Assembly: GCA_903893785.1 (NCBI GenBank)
Contig: CAITNQ010000179.1
Span: 1 to 49,414 of the forward strand
DNA from: an uncultured Gemmatimonadota bacterium
GTDB lineage: Bacteria; Latescibacterota; UBA2968; UBA8231
DNA: 49,414 nt
Direction: 5' to 3'
This document shows positions 1 through 7,359 of this stretch, in pieces. Under the pieces are notes generated by a model that saw only the letters and a list, made by a program, of their open reading frames with translations, ran no database searches and was not told where the DNA came from. Made by a program: the position numbers and the translations under genes. The number at the start of each line of letters is the position of its first letter. The stretch's first letter is position 1.

Positions 1-97
1 CAAGCGCTTCGAGCATGAACTGGGCATCTCCCTCCAACCGGTGCACCTGCGCGAGGGGCAGGTCCGCCCCACCCGCCGACCGACACCGGACCCGTGA
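1..97 (+). CDS. C-terminal fragment of an unidentified protein (5' end outside window)
   Basis: Reading frame 2 is open from the window edge to a TGA at 95-97, giving 31 residues that begin KRFEHELGISLQPVHL and end in a Pro/Arg-rich tail. The first half looks like ordinary folded protein sequence, so this is probably the end of a gene entering from the left. It is too short for a family call. It lies on the same strand as the galactosidase-like gene at 471, separated by a repeat array. Confidence 0.35.
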   Translation, partial: KRFEHELGISLQPVHLREGQVRPTRRPTPDP

Positions 98-187
98 TGG
101 CCCGTCGACCGGTCGGCGCTGTCGACTGGCCTAATGTGCCGGCGCCAAGCGCGGCAGCCAGGCCACCCACCCGCACGAAGCCTTGCG

Positions 188-518
188 GTGCTGAGCGTGG
201 GACGCCGCGAACGCGCGCCTTGCGGGCGCGACGCGGCAACGAGCTGTCTTGCCGGCGCCATTCCTGCGCGAGCGCAGTCCTGGTGCTGAGCCTGGAGAAC
301 CACCAGCACCTGCTGTGCCGGTGCCGCGCCAGAGGGGACTACACGGCGGATGCCATTTGGGGGCGAGGCGGGTCCTGTGCTGAACGCGGAGAACCACCAG
401 CACCTACCTTGCCGGTGCCGCGCCACAGGGGATTGCACTGCCGGTGCCATTTCTGCGTGAGGGGAGTGCCATGTTGAGCCTCGAGAGCCGCGAGCACCTG
501 CTTTGCCTGCGCGACGCC
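188..518 (+). repeat. Decayed 94-95 bp tandem array copying the 5' end of the downstream gene
   Basis: Related units begin at 188, 283, 377 and 471, spaced 95, 94 and 94 bases. Each begins with a gtgctga- or atgttga-like start, followed by an SD-like and coding-like stretch. The last unit is the true start of the gene at 471. Read from their own gtg, the ghost units give peptides such as VLSLENHQHLLC, against MLSLESREHLLC in the real protein. Units 283 and 377 are the most alike. Because 94 is not a multiple of 3, the ghosts are out of frame with the gene. The array fills most of the 98-470 gap, and I see no other gene there. Confidence 0.8.
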
Positions 519-2291
519 GACGGGCGTCGGCTATGGGGTGGCCAACTGCTGCTGGCCGAAGGCGAGCAGGAGCATCGGTGCGACTTCGCCGCAGGCAGCG
601 GCATCGGCCACGCCGGCCCTTGGTCGGTGCGCGTGTCACTGGGCGCTTCCTCGGGCCTGGCCACGCTGCAGGTCCTCGTCCACGCGGAGCCGGGGCATCG
701 TCTGAGCCGCCTTGCCGTTTGGATCCCGGGCGAACGCGACGGGGTGCCATCGCTGATAGACGGCCAGGCGAGGGCCCTGGTCTTCGGCGCGAGCAGCGGC
801 GCCCAGGACGGCGTCTTGGAGCTGGGCTCCGCGGCGCCCGTCGAGGGGACGCTGGCGGTCGTTCTGTACCATCCGCGGGCCGGCGCGGCACTTCTCTTCG
901 GTCTGGGCGGGCCGGCGGCCGACTTCTCGCGCTTCCGCCTGGATGGCGAAGGGCTCAGGGCCGGTTTCGCGGTGGATCGAGAACTGCACCGTGACGAGGT
1001 GTTCCCGTTGGTGTTCGGCGGTGCCCCGGACCCGCTGGCCCTGCTCGACAGCTACGGCGGTCACCTGGCACGCTTCGCGCGCCCCTCGGTACCACCCCAG
1101 ACCGGGTGGAACAGCTGGGATTACTACGGCGGCGCTGTATCAATGGCCGATGTGCGCCGTGAGCTCCGCGCTATCAAGGCGTCACCCCTCGGCGACCTGC
1201 TTCGTTGGGCCGTGGTTGATATGGGCTGGGAACAGGCCTGGGGTGAATGGGCCCCGAACCGACGTTTCCCGGGCAGCCTGCGGACCATGGCCTGCCAGAT
1301 CCAGGGTACCGGGATGGAGCCGGGCCTGTGGGTCGCGCCTCTGCAGTGCCACATCTTCACGCCCCTGGGGCGGCATCGGCAGGACCTGCTCGTACCTGGC
1401 CCCACCGGCAGCCCGGCCACGGTCGGTCAACACGCTCTGCTTGACTTCAGCCTGGATGAGGTGCAGCACCAGCTAGTGGCCTGGTTTTCAGGCATGCGCG
1501 CCGCCGGTTTCCGCCTGTTCAAACTCGACTACCTCTACGCCTCTTATCTGGAGCTGCTCTCGCGCTGCGCCGATGCCACGCTGGGCAAGGCCGCCGTGGT
1601 GCGCCGCGGTTTGGCGGCCATTCGGCAGGCGGTCGGCGACGAGAGTCATCTGCTCAACTGCGGCGGGCCGGTGGAGGCCAGCCTGGGCCTGGCCGACAGC
1701 GCGCGGGTGACGACGGACATCCACACCTTCTGGGGTCATGTGCGTTTCAATGCCCGCGAGCTGGCTGCCCGCCTCTGGCAGAACGGTCGGCTCTGGCGCA
1801 TCGACCCGGATTTCGCCGTGATACGCGCGGCGGGCACCACGCGCGACCGCTTCCCCAACTACGTGCACCAGCGCCGACCGCTCGCCCCTGGACAAGGGCA
1901 CTGGATGGCCGGTCCTGATGCGACGCGAGACGAGCTAAATGTCTGGTTGACGCAGGTCTACCTCTCGGCCGGCAATCTGTTCCTCGGCGACTCGGTGGCA
2001 CGCCTCGAGCCGCAGGGCATCGCCGACCTGGCGAGGCTGTTCCCGCCGCTGACCCACAGTGCACGGCCGCTCGACCTGTTCAGCAGCGCCATCCCCCGGT
2101 ATTGGCTGGCCGCTGACGGCGAGCGATCACTGTTGGGGGTGTTCAACTGGGAGGACGAGACCATGCCCTTGGTATCGTCGGCGGGGCCGGACCTGCCGAC
2201 TGCCGGCGTTGATCTACATTGCCGGGCGCGTATCGCGCTGGATTCGGCCGCGACCATGCCGGCCCGCTCGGCCCTCCTGCTGGAGGTATGA
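471..2291 (+). CDS. Clan GH-D glycoside hydrolase, alpha-galactosidase-like (GH27/GH36/GH31-related barrel)
   Basis: This 606-residue protein has an N-terminal beta-sandwich-like region (about 1-205) and then a TIM barrel opening with TGWNSWDYYGG near residue 210, the hallmark of alpha-galactosidases and relatives. FKLDY (K351, D353) fits the strand-4 nucleophile. ARVTTD (R412, D416) fits the second-Asp region used as acid/base. No signal peptide is visible, so it is probably cytoplasmic, acting on imported alpha-linked oligosaccharides. I chose ATG 471 because GGGGAG lies about 7 bases upstream and because the upstream repeats copy exactly this start. An in-frame start at 444 would add nine residues. 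A strong GC hairpin follows the stop. The exact sugar is not predictable. Confidence 0.85.
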   Translation: MLSLESREHLLCLRDADGRRLWGGQLLLAEGEQEHRCDFAAGSGIGHAGPWSVRVSLGASSGLATLQVLVHAEPGHRLSRLAVWIPGERDGVPSLIDGQARALVFGASSGAQDGVLELGSAAPVEGTLAVVLYHPRAGAALLFGLGGPAADFSRFRLDGEGLRAGFAVDRELHRDEVFPLVFGGAPDPLALLDSYGGHLARFARPSVPPQTGWNSWDYYGGAVSMADVRRELRAIKASPLGDLLRWAVVDMGWEQAWGEWAPNRRFPGSLRTMACQIQGTGMEPGLWVAPLQCHIFTPLGRHRQDLLVPGPTGSPATVGQHALLDFSLDEVQHQLVAWFSGMRAAGFRLFKLDYLYASYLELLSRCADATLGKAAVVRRGLAAIRQAVGDESHLLNCGGPVEASLGLADSARVTTDIHTFWGHVRFNARELAARLWQNGRLWRIDPDFAVIRAAGTTRDRFPNYVHQRRPLAPGQGHWMAGPDATRDELNVWLTQVYLSAGNLFLGDSVARLEPQGIADLARLFPPLTHSARPLDLFSSAIPRYWLAADGERSLLGVFNWEDETMPLVSSAGPDLPTAGVDLHCRARIALDSAATMPARSALLLEV

Positions 2292-2295
2292 CGCG

Positions 2296-2334
2296 GCCCG
2301 GCGACGCGGCCAACGAGCCGCGATTCGGCCGGGC
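2296..2334. terminator. GC-rich two-part stem-loop between convergent genes
   Basis: The outer arms are gcccgg (2296-2301) and ccgggc (2329-2334). The inner arms are cgcggc (2305-2310) and gccgcg (2317-2322), with loop caacga. It starts five bases after the stop of the galactosidase-like gene and faces the end of the barrel gene at 2399. No T-tract follows, so it may stabilise the 3' end or terminate without a U-run. Confidence 0.45.
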
Positions 2335-2398
2335 AGGCGCGGGACTGGCACCCTCGCCGCTTGCCGGCGCGGCACCGCGGCATGGTCAACACCGCGAT

Positions 2399-3631
2399 TC
2401 AGAACGCCTCGCCCGCGTTGAAGACGAAACCCGGGCCGCCATTCACCCATGCCGCGTCGAGCCGCAGGTTGTAGCGCTGTGCCGGGTTGAGGGCGTACCT
2501 CAACCCGGCGCCGAGGGCCAGGTGCATGTCGCCCGGCGCCAAAGAGCGGAGGCGGGGGGCAACTTGGGCGGCATCGACGAAGAACCTGGCTCCCCAGGGC
2601 CCGCGGAGCGCGCGCCGGCACTCAGCCTGCAGCGACAGCAGGTGGGCGTCACGGTAACGACCGTTCTCGATGCCGCGCAGCAGGCACACGCCGTCGGGGG
2701 TGCTCCACTGGGTGAAGGGTGGGTGTCCACCCACCATTTGCAGGTCGCCCGCCAGAGCCAGTGATGTATTCTCGGCCAGGCGCAGGTAGTGGCGGGCTTG
2801 AACCGTCCCGGTTTGGAAGGACGCGTCGCTTCCCAGGGCTGTCGCGTACGCGGCGGCGCTGGCGGTGACATAGGTACCGGTGTGCGCTTCGTTGGCGTTG
2901 TCGCGGGTGTCGTAGGCCGCGGCCCAGCCCACGCCCACGTGGCGCCCCCCATCGGCACCCGGCACGGCACCTCGGACCGCGTGCCAGCGGATGTCCTCCC
3001 AACCGACGCGCGCGGTGGGGCCCAAGGACACAGCCCGACTCAGGCCGCGCTCGAGCCGCATCTCCACGTCAAAACCATCGGACTCATACTCCAGCGGCTC
3101 GTCAGGGGCGTCGTTGCCGCGGGGGTATGCGTGGGCGGGCCAACGGCGCAGCACCGCGCGGCCCTGCGCGTGCCAGCGGCCCCGGGAGGCATACAGGTCC
3201 GGGGCGATGAAAGCCTGGTACTGCCCTTTGACGGAGGCAATGGCCACAGCCGGCACTGAGGAGCCGCGAGCCCCGGCCGCCGGCGGCAGATAGCGCACGG
3301 CCATGCCGCCGACGAAGACCGTGGTCTCGGTGGTGTAGCCCAACGCGGGCAGCACTGACCAGCGCTGAGGCGCCCCGGATTGTGCCTGGCCCTGAGCAGT
3401 GCCGACCACCCCGGCCCAGGCCGCCACGCCAACCAGCGCGGCACGCGCGAGCGGGGCCCGCGCACGTGGCAGCACCTGCCGCAGGCAGCTCGCCCAGACC
3501 GCCACACCACCGTGGCGTCCGCCCCATCCACGCCACGCCACGTGGTCCGCCGGCCCGGAGACCGGGGCCCGTGGTGCCGCAGACGGGCGGATGCCGAAAG
3601 CGCCGCGCCCCACCGGAAGTGAATGCGCCAT
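2399..3631 (-). CDS. Outer-membrane beta-barrel protein, BamA/Omp85 (surface antigen D15-like)
   Basis: This 410-residue protein has alternating amphipathic strands, many Tyr/Arg/Gly residues, a YDTRDN turn and LRGIENGRYRD near residue 318. The last resembles the LRGY/VRGF motif of Omp85-family barrels. The protein ends in Phe, the usual terminal outer-membrane signal. A hydrophobic stretch ending in Ala-Gln-Gly-Gln-Ala looks like a signal peptide, but it sits about 60-85 residues from the ATG at 3631. That ATG has AAAGGG about 8 bases upstream. A GTG at 3475 would place the signal at the true N-terminus, so the real start is uncertain. I see no POTRA domains, so it is a short barrel rather than BamA itself. 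Cargo or partner is unknown. Confidence 0.75.
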   Translation of the reverse strand: MAHSLPVGRGAFGIRPSAAPRAPVSGPADHVAWRGWGGRHGGVAVWASCLRQVLPRARAPLARAALVGVAAWAGVVGTAQGQAQSGAPQRWSVLPALGYTTETTVFVGGMAVRYLPPAAGARGSSVPAVAIASVKGQYQAFIAPDLYASRGRWHAQGRAVLRRWPAHAYPRGNDAPDEPLEYESDGFDVEMRLERGLSRAVSLGPTARVGWEDIRWHAVRGAVPGADGGRHVGVGWAAAYDTRDNANEAHTGTYVTASAAAYATALGSDASFQTGTVQARHYLRLAENTSLALAGDLQMVGGHPPFTQWSTPDGVCLLRGIENGRYRDAHLLSLQAECRRALRGPWGARFFVDAAQVAPRLRSLAPGDMHLALGAGLRYALNPAQRYNLRLDAAWVNGGPGFVFNAGEAF

Positions 3632-3760
3632 CGTCCACACCCTTTGGTTGCTTGCTGTGGTAGCCGGCCGGTGGGCGCCAACGAAGTGCGGTTCCCGACG
3701 CCGGCTACCTGTCCACCTCGCGTCGGGGCGACCCGCGGCGCCAAGACCCCTGGTGAGGCA

Positions 3761-4040
3761 GCCCACCGGGCGGTTACCTGCCCGTTACCTGAACCGGACT
3801 GATCGTCTGGTGAAAGCACCACCTGGTCACCAGGCGATTGGGGGGAGGGTGACGCGGGTCGCCGACCACCGCGGCCGGTGGCGCTCGGCCCGTCCGCGCC
3901 GCCCCGTCGGTCGCCGGCCCCACAGGATGGAGTCAGCCACCCCGCCCACCGGGCCGCTACGTACCTGTCACCCGAACTGGACGGACCGTTTGGTGAACGC
4001 ACCCCCCATCCACCAACCGGCGATGGGAAAGAGGGTCGAT
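3761..4040 (-). repeat. About 183-bp tandem duplication containing a decayed copy of a gene's 3' end
   Basis: The segment from 3944 to about 4040, which covers the last codons of the dioxygenase gene and its flank, has a diverged copy 183 bases away at about 3761-3854 (offset drifts to 186 through small indels). The copy translates on the minus strand to PGGAFTRRSVRFR and a stop, against MGGAFTKRSVQFG and a stop in the gene, and carries a further in-frame stop. The block lies in the 3632-3967 gap, where I see no other gene. Confidence 0.75.
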
Positions 4041-4759
4041 GGTCGGTCGGCCGCCACGGCGCCGGCGGCAACCAGGACCGGGGCGTAGTGCTCCCAGGTT
4101 GGCAACGCCGTATGAGCGGCGGGAGCTCGGCGGGAGAAATCCATCAACGCTTCCAGGTCGAGCCGCGACAGGGCCTCGGCCGCCCAGTGGTCGAACTCGA
4201 GCGCCCAGGCCGGCGTGCCGGGGCGGAACGCGTAGGCCATGTTGTGGGTAAGGAAACCGCTGCCGAAGATCAGCACGCCGTCGTCCCGCAGGGGGGCCAG
4301 CGCGCGGCCGAGAGCGACGAGTTCGGCGGGGACGAGGGCCGGGAGTGACAACTGCAGCACCGGCACGTCGGCCTTGGGGTACATGGCCACCAGCGGCACG
4401 TACGCGCCGTGATCGAGGCCGCGAGACGGTGCCTCGGCACAGGCAATCCCCGCCGATGCCAACAGGTCGCGGACGCGCAACGCCAACCTCGGCGCTCCGG
4501 GAGCCGGATAGGTGACTTGGTAATACTTGGCCGGGAAACCGTAGAAGTCGTGGACGAGCGGCACAGGGCCGGTGGCGCCAAGAGTCGCCGGGCGCTGCTC
4601 CCAGTGGGCGGAGACCATCAGAACGGCCTCCGGGTGGGGTAGGGCTTGAGCCCAAGCGGCGAACTCAGCCATCCATTCGGCGTCGTCCAGCAGGACCGGC
4701 GCACCATGGGCGGCGAAAATGACGGGCATGCGCGGTGGCGCGGGGCGCTCTGGGACCAT
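3968..4759 (-). CDS. ygiD: DODA-type (YgiD/LigB-like) extradiol aromatic ring-opening dioxygenase
   Basis: This 263-residue protein matches the 4,5-DOPA-extradiol dioxygenase family in length and motif order: AAHGAP (H19), VSAHW (H52), HDFYGFP (70-76), GLDHGAY (H117), FGSGFLTHN (H172) and TWEHYAPV (H224). H19, H52, H172 and H224 correspond to the metal ligands of YgiD, and H117 to the conserved active-site His. Family members cleave catechols such as DOPA; the physiological substrate in bacteria is mostly unknown. No SD is obvious before ATG 4759, and ATG 4729 is an alternative. The gene is divergent from the PHP gene across a 251-bp gap. Its 3' end is duplicated downstream. Confidence 0.88.
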   Translation of the reverse strand: MVPERPAPPRMPVIFAAHGAPVLLDDAEWMAEFAAWAQALPHPEAVLMVSAHWEQRPATLGATGPVPLVHDFYGFPAKYYQVTYPAPGAPRLALRVRDLLASAGIACAEAPSRGLDHGAYVPLVAMYPKADVPVLQLSLPALVPAELVALGRALAPLRDDGVLIFGSGFLTHNMAYAFRPGTPAWALEFDHWAAEALSRLDLEALMDFSRRAPAAHTALPTWEHYAPVLVAAGAVAADRPSTLFPIAGWWMGGAFTKRSVQFG

Positions 4760-4807
4760 GGACTCATGCTAACACCGTCCCCAGACGGCCGCAAGGGGCC
4801 GGCCGGT

Positions 4808-4831
4808 CCGGCCTCCGAGCGGGGAGGCCGG
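4808..4831. promoter_or_regulatory. Perfect 9-bp inverted repeat in a divergent intergenic region
   Basis: Arms ccggcctcc (4808-4816) and ggaggccgg (4823-4831) enclose a 6-base loop. The palindrome lies about 50 bases from the start of the dioxygenase gene and 180 bases from the PHP gene, in the shared promoter region. It could be an operator or a leader hairpin. No clear -35/-10 pair can be assigned in this GC-rich sequence. Confidence 0.35.
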
Positions 4832-5010
4832 GCGGAATGAGAACCGAGGACCGCGCATCACCCCGGGCACACTCCGGCACCTCCCGGGGCCATGGGAACG
4901 GTTAGGCGCGGCAGCGGGTTCGGCCGGCGATGGCGAGCCGCGCTTGTCGCCCCGCGGATGGGTACCGTTATTGGGCTGTCGCGCCTTTTCCCCGCCCGCA
5001 TCCGGAACGC

Positions 5011-5844
5011 ATGGCCTCCTTCGACGGCAACTGCCACACCCATACGTACCGCTGCAAACACGCCCGCGGCGATGCCCAAGACTACTGTGTGCAGGCCATC
5101 CGTGCCGGCCTGCAGACGCTGGGCTTTTCGGACCACTGTCCCTTGCCCGACGGCCGTTGGCCCACGGTCCGCATGGCGATGGAGGAGTTGCCCGGGTACT
5201 GCCGGGCGCTTGACCAGGCGCGGTTGGAGTTCCCGCAACTACGCCTTCTCAAGGGTCTGGAATGCGAATACATCCCTGAGTTCGCGGCCGTGTACCAAGA
5301 CCTTTTCCTGGGCACCTGGGCGCTGGACTACCTGATTGGCGGAGCCCATTACTACCCGTTCCACGGGACCTGGTTGGGGCTTTACGAAGACAGCATGGAC
5401 GGGACCCGGCTGGGTGCCTACGTCGACTACGTGATCGCCGGGATGGAAAGCGGGCTGTTCGCCTTTGTGGCCCATCCGGATCTTTTCGGGGTCCGGTACG
5501 CAGCCTGGGACGCCCAGGCGGAAGCCTGCTCCAGGGCGCTCCTGGCGGCCGCCGCCGCCCTGGGTACGCCGCTGGAGATCAATGGGTACGGGCTGCGCAA
5601 ACCGCAGGTGCCCAGTGGGGATGGCATGCGCCCGATGTACCCCTGGTTGCCGTTTTGGGAACTGGCCAGCCAATACGATCTGCAGGTCGTCCTCAGCGCC
5701 GACGCCCACCTGCCGGAGGACATCGTCGCCGGCTTGCCGGCCACCGCTGACATTGCCCGCCGCTGCGGGCTGCACGTGCTGACGAATCCCGTGGCCCCAA
5801 TGCCTGCGCCGGCGCCGTCCGGCCAGGTCGACGCCAGGCAATGA
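5011..5844 (+). CDS. PHP-domain phosphoesterase, histidinol-phosphatase (HisK)-like
   Basis: This 277-residue single-domain PHP protein contains, in order, the metal-binding motifs NCHTHT (H9, H11), GFSDH, LKGLECEY, GGAHYYPFH, VAHPDLF and LSADAH. This is the arrangement of HisJ/HisK histidinol phosphatases and related sugar-phosphate phosphatases. ATG 5011 places the HxH motif at residues 9-11, as is usual; an in-frame ATG at 4930 would add 27 low-complexity residues. It is followed after 34 bases by the two altronate-dehydratase-type genes. A role in sugar-acid phosphate metabolism is therefore as likely as histidine biosynthesis, since no other his gene is visible. Confidence 0.82.
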   Translation: MASFDGNCHTHTYRCKHARGDAQDYCVQAIRAGLQTLGFSDHCPLPDGRWPTVRMAMEELPGYCRALDQARLEFPQLRLLKGLECEYIPEFAAVYQDLFLGTWALDYLIGGAHYYPFHGTWLGLYEDSMDGTRLGAYVDYVIAGMESGLFAFVAHPDLFGVRYAAWDAQAEACSRALLAAAAALGTPLEINGYGLRKPQVPSGDGMRPMYPWLPFWELASQYDLQVVLSADAHLPEDIVAGLPATADIARRCGLHVLTNPVAPMPAPAPSGQVDARQ

Positions 5845-5878
5845 CGCCCGACCGGGCGGACACCACTGGAGGCAGGTG

Positions 5879-6190
5879 ATGGAGAAGCAAAGGGCGATCC
5901 TTCTGCACGAGCAGGACGACGTGGCCACGGCGTTGACGGCGTTGGCCCGCGGAGAGTCGCTGACGGTCTGCGGCTCCGAGCGCCGGGTTGACGTGGTGCT
6001 CGCCGACGACGTTCCCTTCGCCCACAAGTTCGCCCTGCGCCCCCTGGCCCAAGGCGACCCGGTGCGTAAGTACGGCCTGCCCATCGGCCGCGCGCTGGCA
6101 GACATTCAGCCGGGCCAGTGGGTGCATGTGCACAATTGCCGCAGCGAGCGCTTCGGCCACCGACACCAGCTCTACGGCGTCAATGCTTGA
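5879..6190 (+). CDS. UxaA-family hydro-lyase small subunit (SAF domain)
   Basis: This 103-residue protein corresponds to the N-terminal SAF domain of altronate/galactarate dehydratases: an ILLHEQDDVAT-like start, an RRVDVVLADDVPFAHKFAL core, the YGLPIG motif (about residues 65-70) and the terminal VHVHN. ATG 5879 is preceded by GGAGG about 7 bases upstream; a GTG directly before it is less likely. In E. coli UxaA the SAF and catalytic domains are fused, while two-gene versions exist (for example SuyA/SuyB sulfolactate sulfo-lyase). It is 13 bases from the large-subunit gene and surely co-transcribed with it. The substrate (altronate, another aldonate or sulfolactate) cannot be told from sequence alone. 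Confidence 0.85.
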   Translation: MEKQRAILLHEQDDVATALTALARGESLTVCGSERRVDVVLADDVPFAHKFALRPLAQGDPVRKYGLPIGRALADIQPGQWVHVHNCRSERFGHRHQLYGVNA

Positions 6191-6203
6191 GGGGAGGCGC
6201 GCG

Positions 6204-7328
6204 ATGAGAATCCTGGGCTACCAGCGACCCGACGGTCAGCGCGGCATCCGGAACAAGGTGTCCATTGTCTTCACCACTGACTGCTCACGGTTCGTGGCGC
6301 AGAAGCTGAGACTGCTCTTTCCCGAGCACACGCAGGTCTTCGGATACCCGGGCGGGTGCGCCTTCCAGGACGGACCCGTGCGCAAGATCGTTTCGCTGGC
6401 GACACACTCGAGCTCTGCCGCCGCCCTGGTGCTGGGTCTCGGCTGCGAGGGTACGGATGCCAACCAGGTAGCGGCTAGCGTAACCGCCACTGGCCGCCCT
6501 GCAGAGGCACTGAAGATACAGGAGGTGGGGGGCGACCTGATCGCTCTGGAAATGGCCTCACGGATCCTTGTCCGGCTCATCCAGGGGGCCTCCATGGCCG
6601 AGCGTGTGGAAATGGACCCGGCGGACCTGGTAGTCGGCTGCGAGTGCGGCGGTTCGGACGCCACCTCGGGCCTGGCGGCCAACCCGGTCACCGGAGTGGC
6701 GGGTGACCTGCTGGTCCAAGCCGGCGGCACGTACCTGACAGAGGAAGTAAGTGAACTGATGGGCTGTGCCGATGTCCTTGCCGCGCGAGCCGCCAATCCG
6801 CAGGCAGCCGCCGATATCCGGCAGGCCATTGAGGAAGCCGAGCGCCAGTGTTTTGAGCACGGCCGGTTCTCCTGGGGCTACGGCAACATCGCCGGCGGCC
6901 TGACCAGCATCGAGGAGAAATCCTATGGCTGCCTGGCCAAGTCCGGTACGCAGCCGTTGCAGGGCGTGCTGCGACGGTACGGGGCTGAGCGGCGCCGCGG
7001 CTACTACATCTGCATGGAGGAGCCCGGCTCAGGCACGTACGCCGGTGATCCGGAAGGCATCAACCAGTTCGCGGCCCACGGTGCCCACCTGGCCATGTTC
7101 ACCACCGGATGCGGCACCACCACCGGTGGGTTGATTCCGGTGATCAAGGTCATCGCCAACCCAACGCGCATGCAGCTGATCGCCGACAATGCGGACTTCG
7201 ACGCCACCCCGATCATCCGCGGCGAGCGCACCGCGGCGACGATGGGCCCGGAGCTCTACGAAGAGATTCTGGCCGTGGCCGCGGGCAAACTCACCAAGTC
7301 GGAGATCTTGGGCCACTTCGAGGCGTGA
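6204..7328 (+). CDS. UxaA-family hydro-lyase large subunit (altronate/galactarate dehydratase or sulfo-lyase type)
   Basis: This 374-residue protein carries the catalytic domain: GYQRPDGQRGIRNKV at the start (about 4-18), CECGGSDATSG in the middle and FTTGCGTTTGG (C303) near the C-terminus, the conserved metal/Cys motif of D-altronate and D-galactarate dehydratases. These enzymes dehydrate aldonic or aldaric acids to 2-keto-3-deoxy acids. The ATG at 6204 follows GGGGAGG with ideal spacing and sits 13 bases after the SAF-subunit gene. It converges on the DUF362 gene with a 31-bp gap. Together with the beta-hydroxyacid dehydrogenase at 11.7 kb it suggests sugar-acid catabolism. Confidence 0.87.
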   Translation: MRILGYQRPDGQRGIRNKVSIVFTTDCSRFVAQKLRLLFPEHTQVFGYPGGCAFQDGPVRKIVSLATHSSSAAALVLGLGCEGTDANQVAASVTATGRPAEALKIQEVGGDLIALEMASRILVRLIQGASMAERVEMDPADLVVGCECGGSDATSGLAANPVTGVAGDLLVQAGGTYLTEEVSELMGCADVLAARAANPQAAADIRQAIEEAERQCFEHGRFSWGYGNIAGGLTSIEEKSYGCLAKSGTQPLQGVLRRYGAERRRGYYICMEEPGSGTYAGDPEGINQFAAHGAHLAMFTTGCGTTTGGLIPVIKVIANPTRMQLIADNADFDATPIIRGERTAATMGPELYEEILAVAAGKLTKSEILGHFEA

Positions 7329-7359
7329 TACCGGCGGGGGCTGATGGGGCTGCGACCGT

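Noticed and set aside
5011..5844. Naming the PHP gene hisK/hisJ
   Set aside because: Motifs fit the family, but no histidine genes are near and the context is sugar-acid metabolism, so a gene symbol would overstate the evidence.
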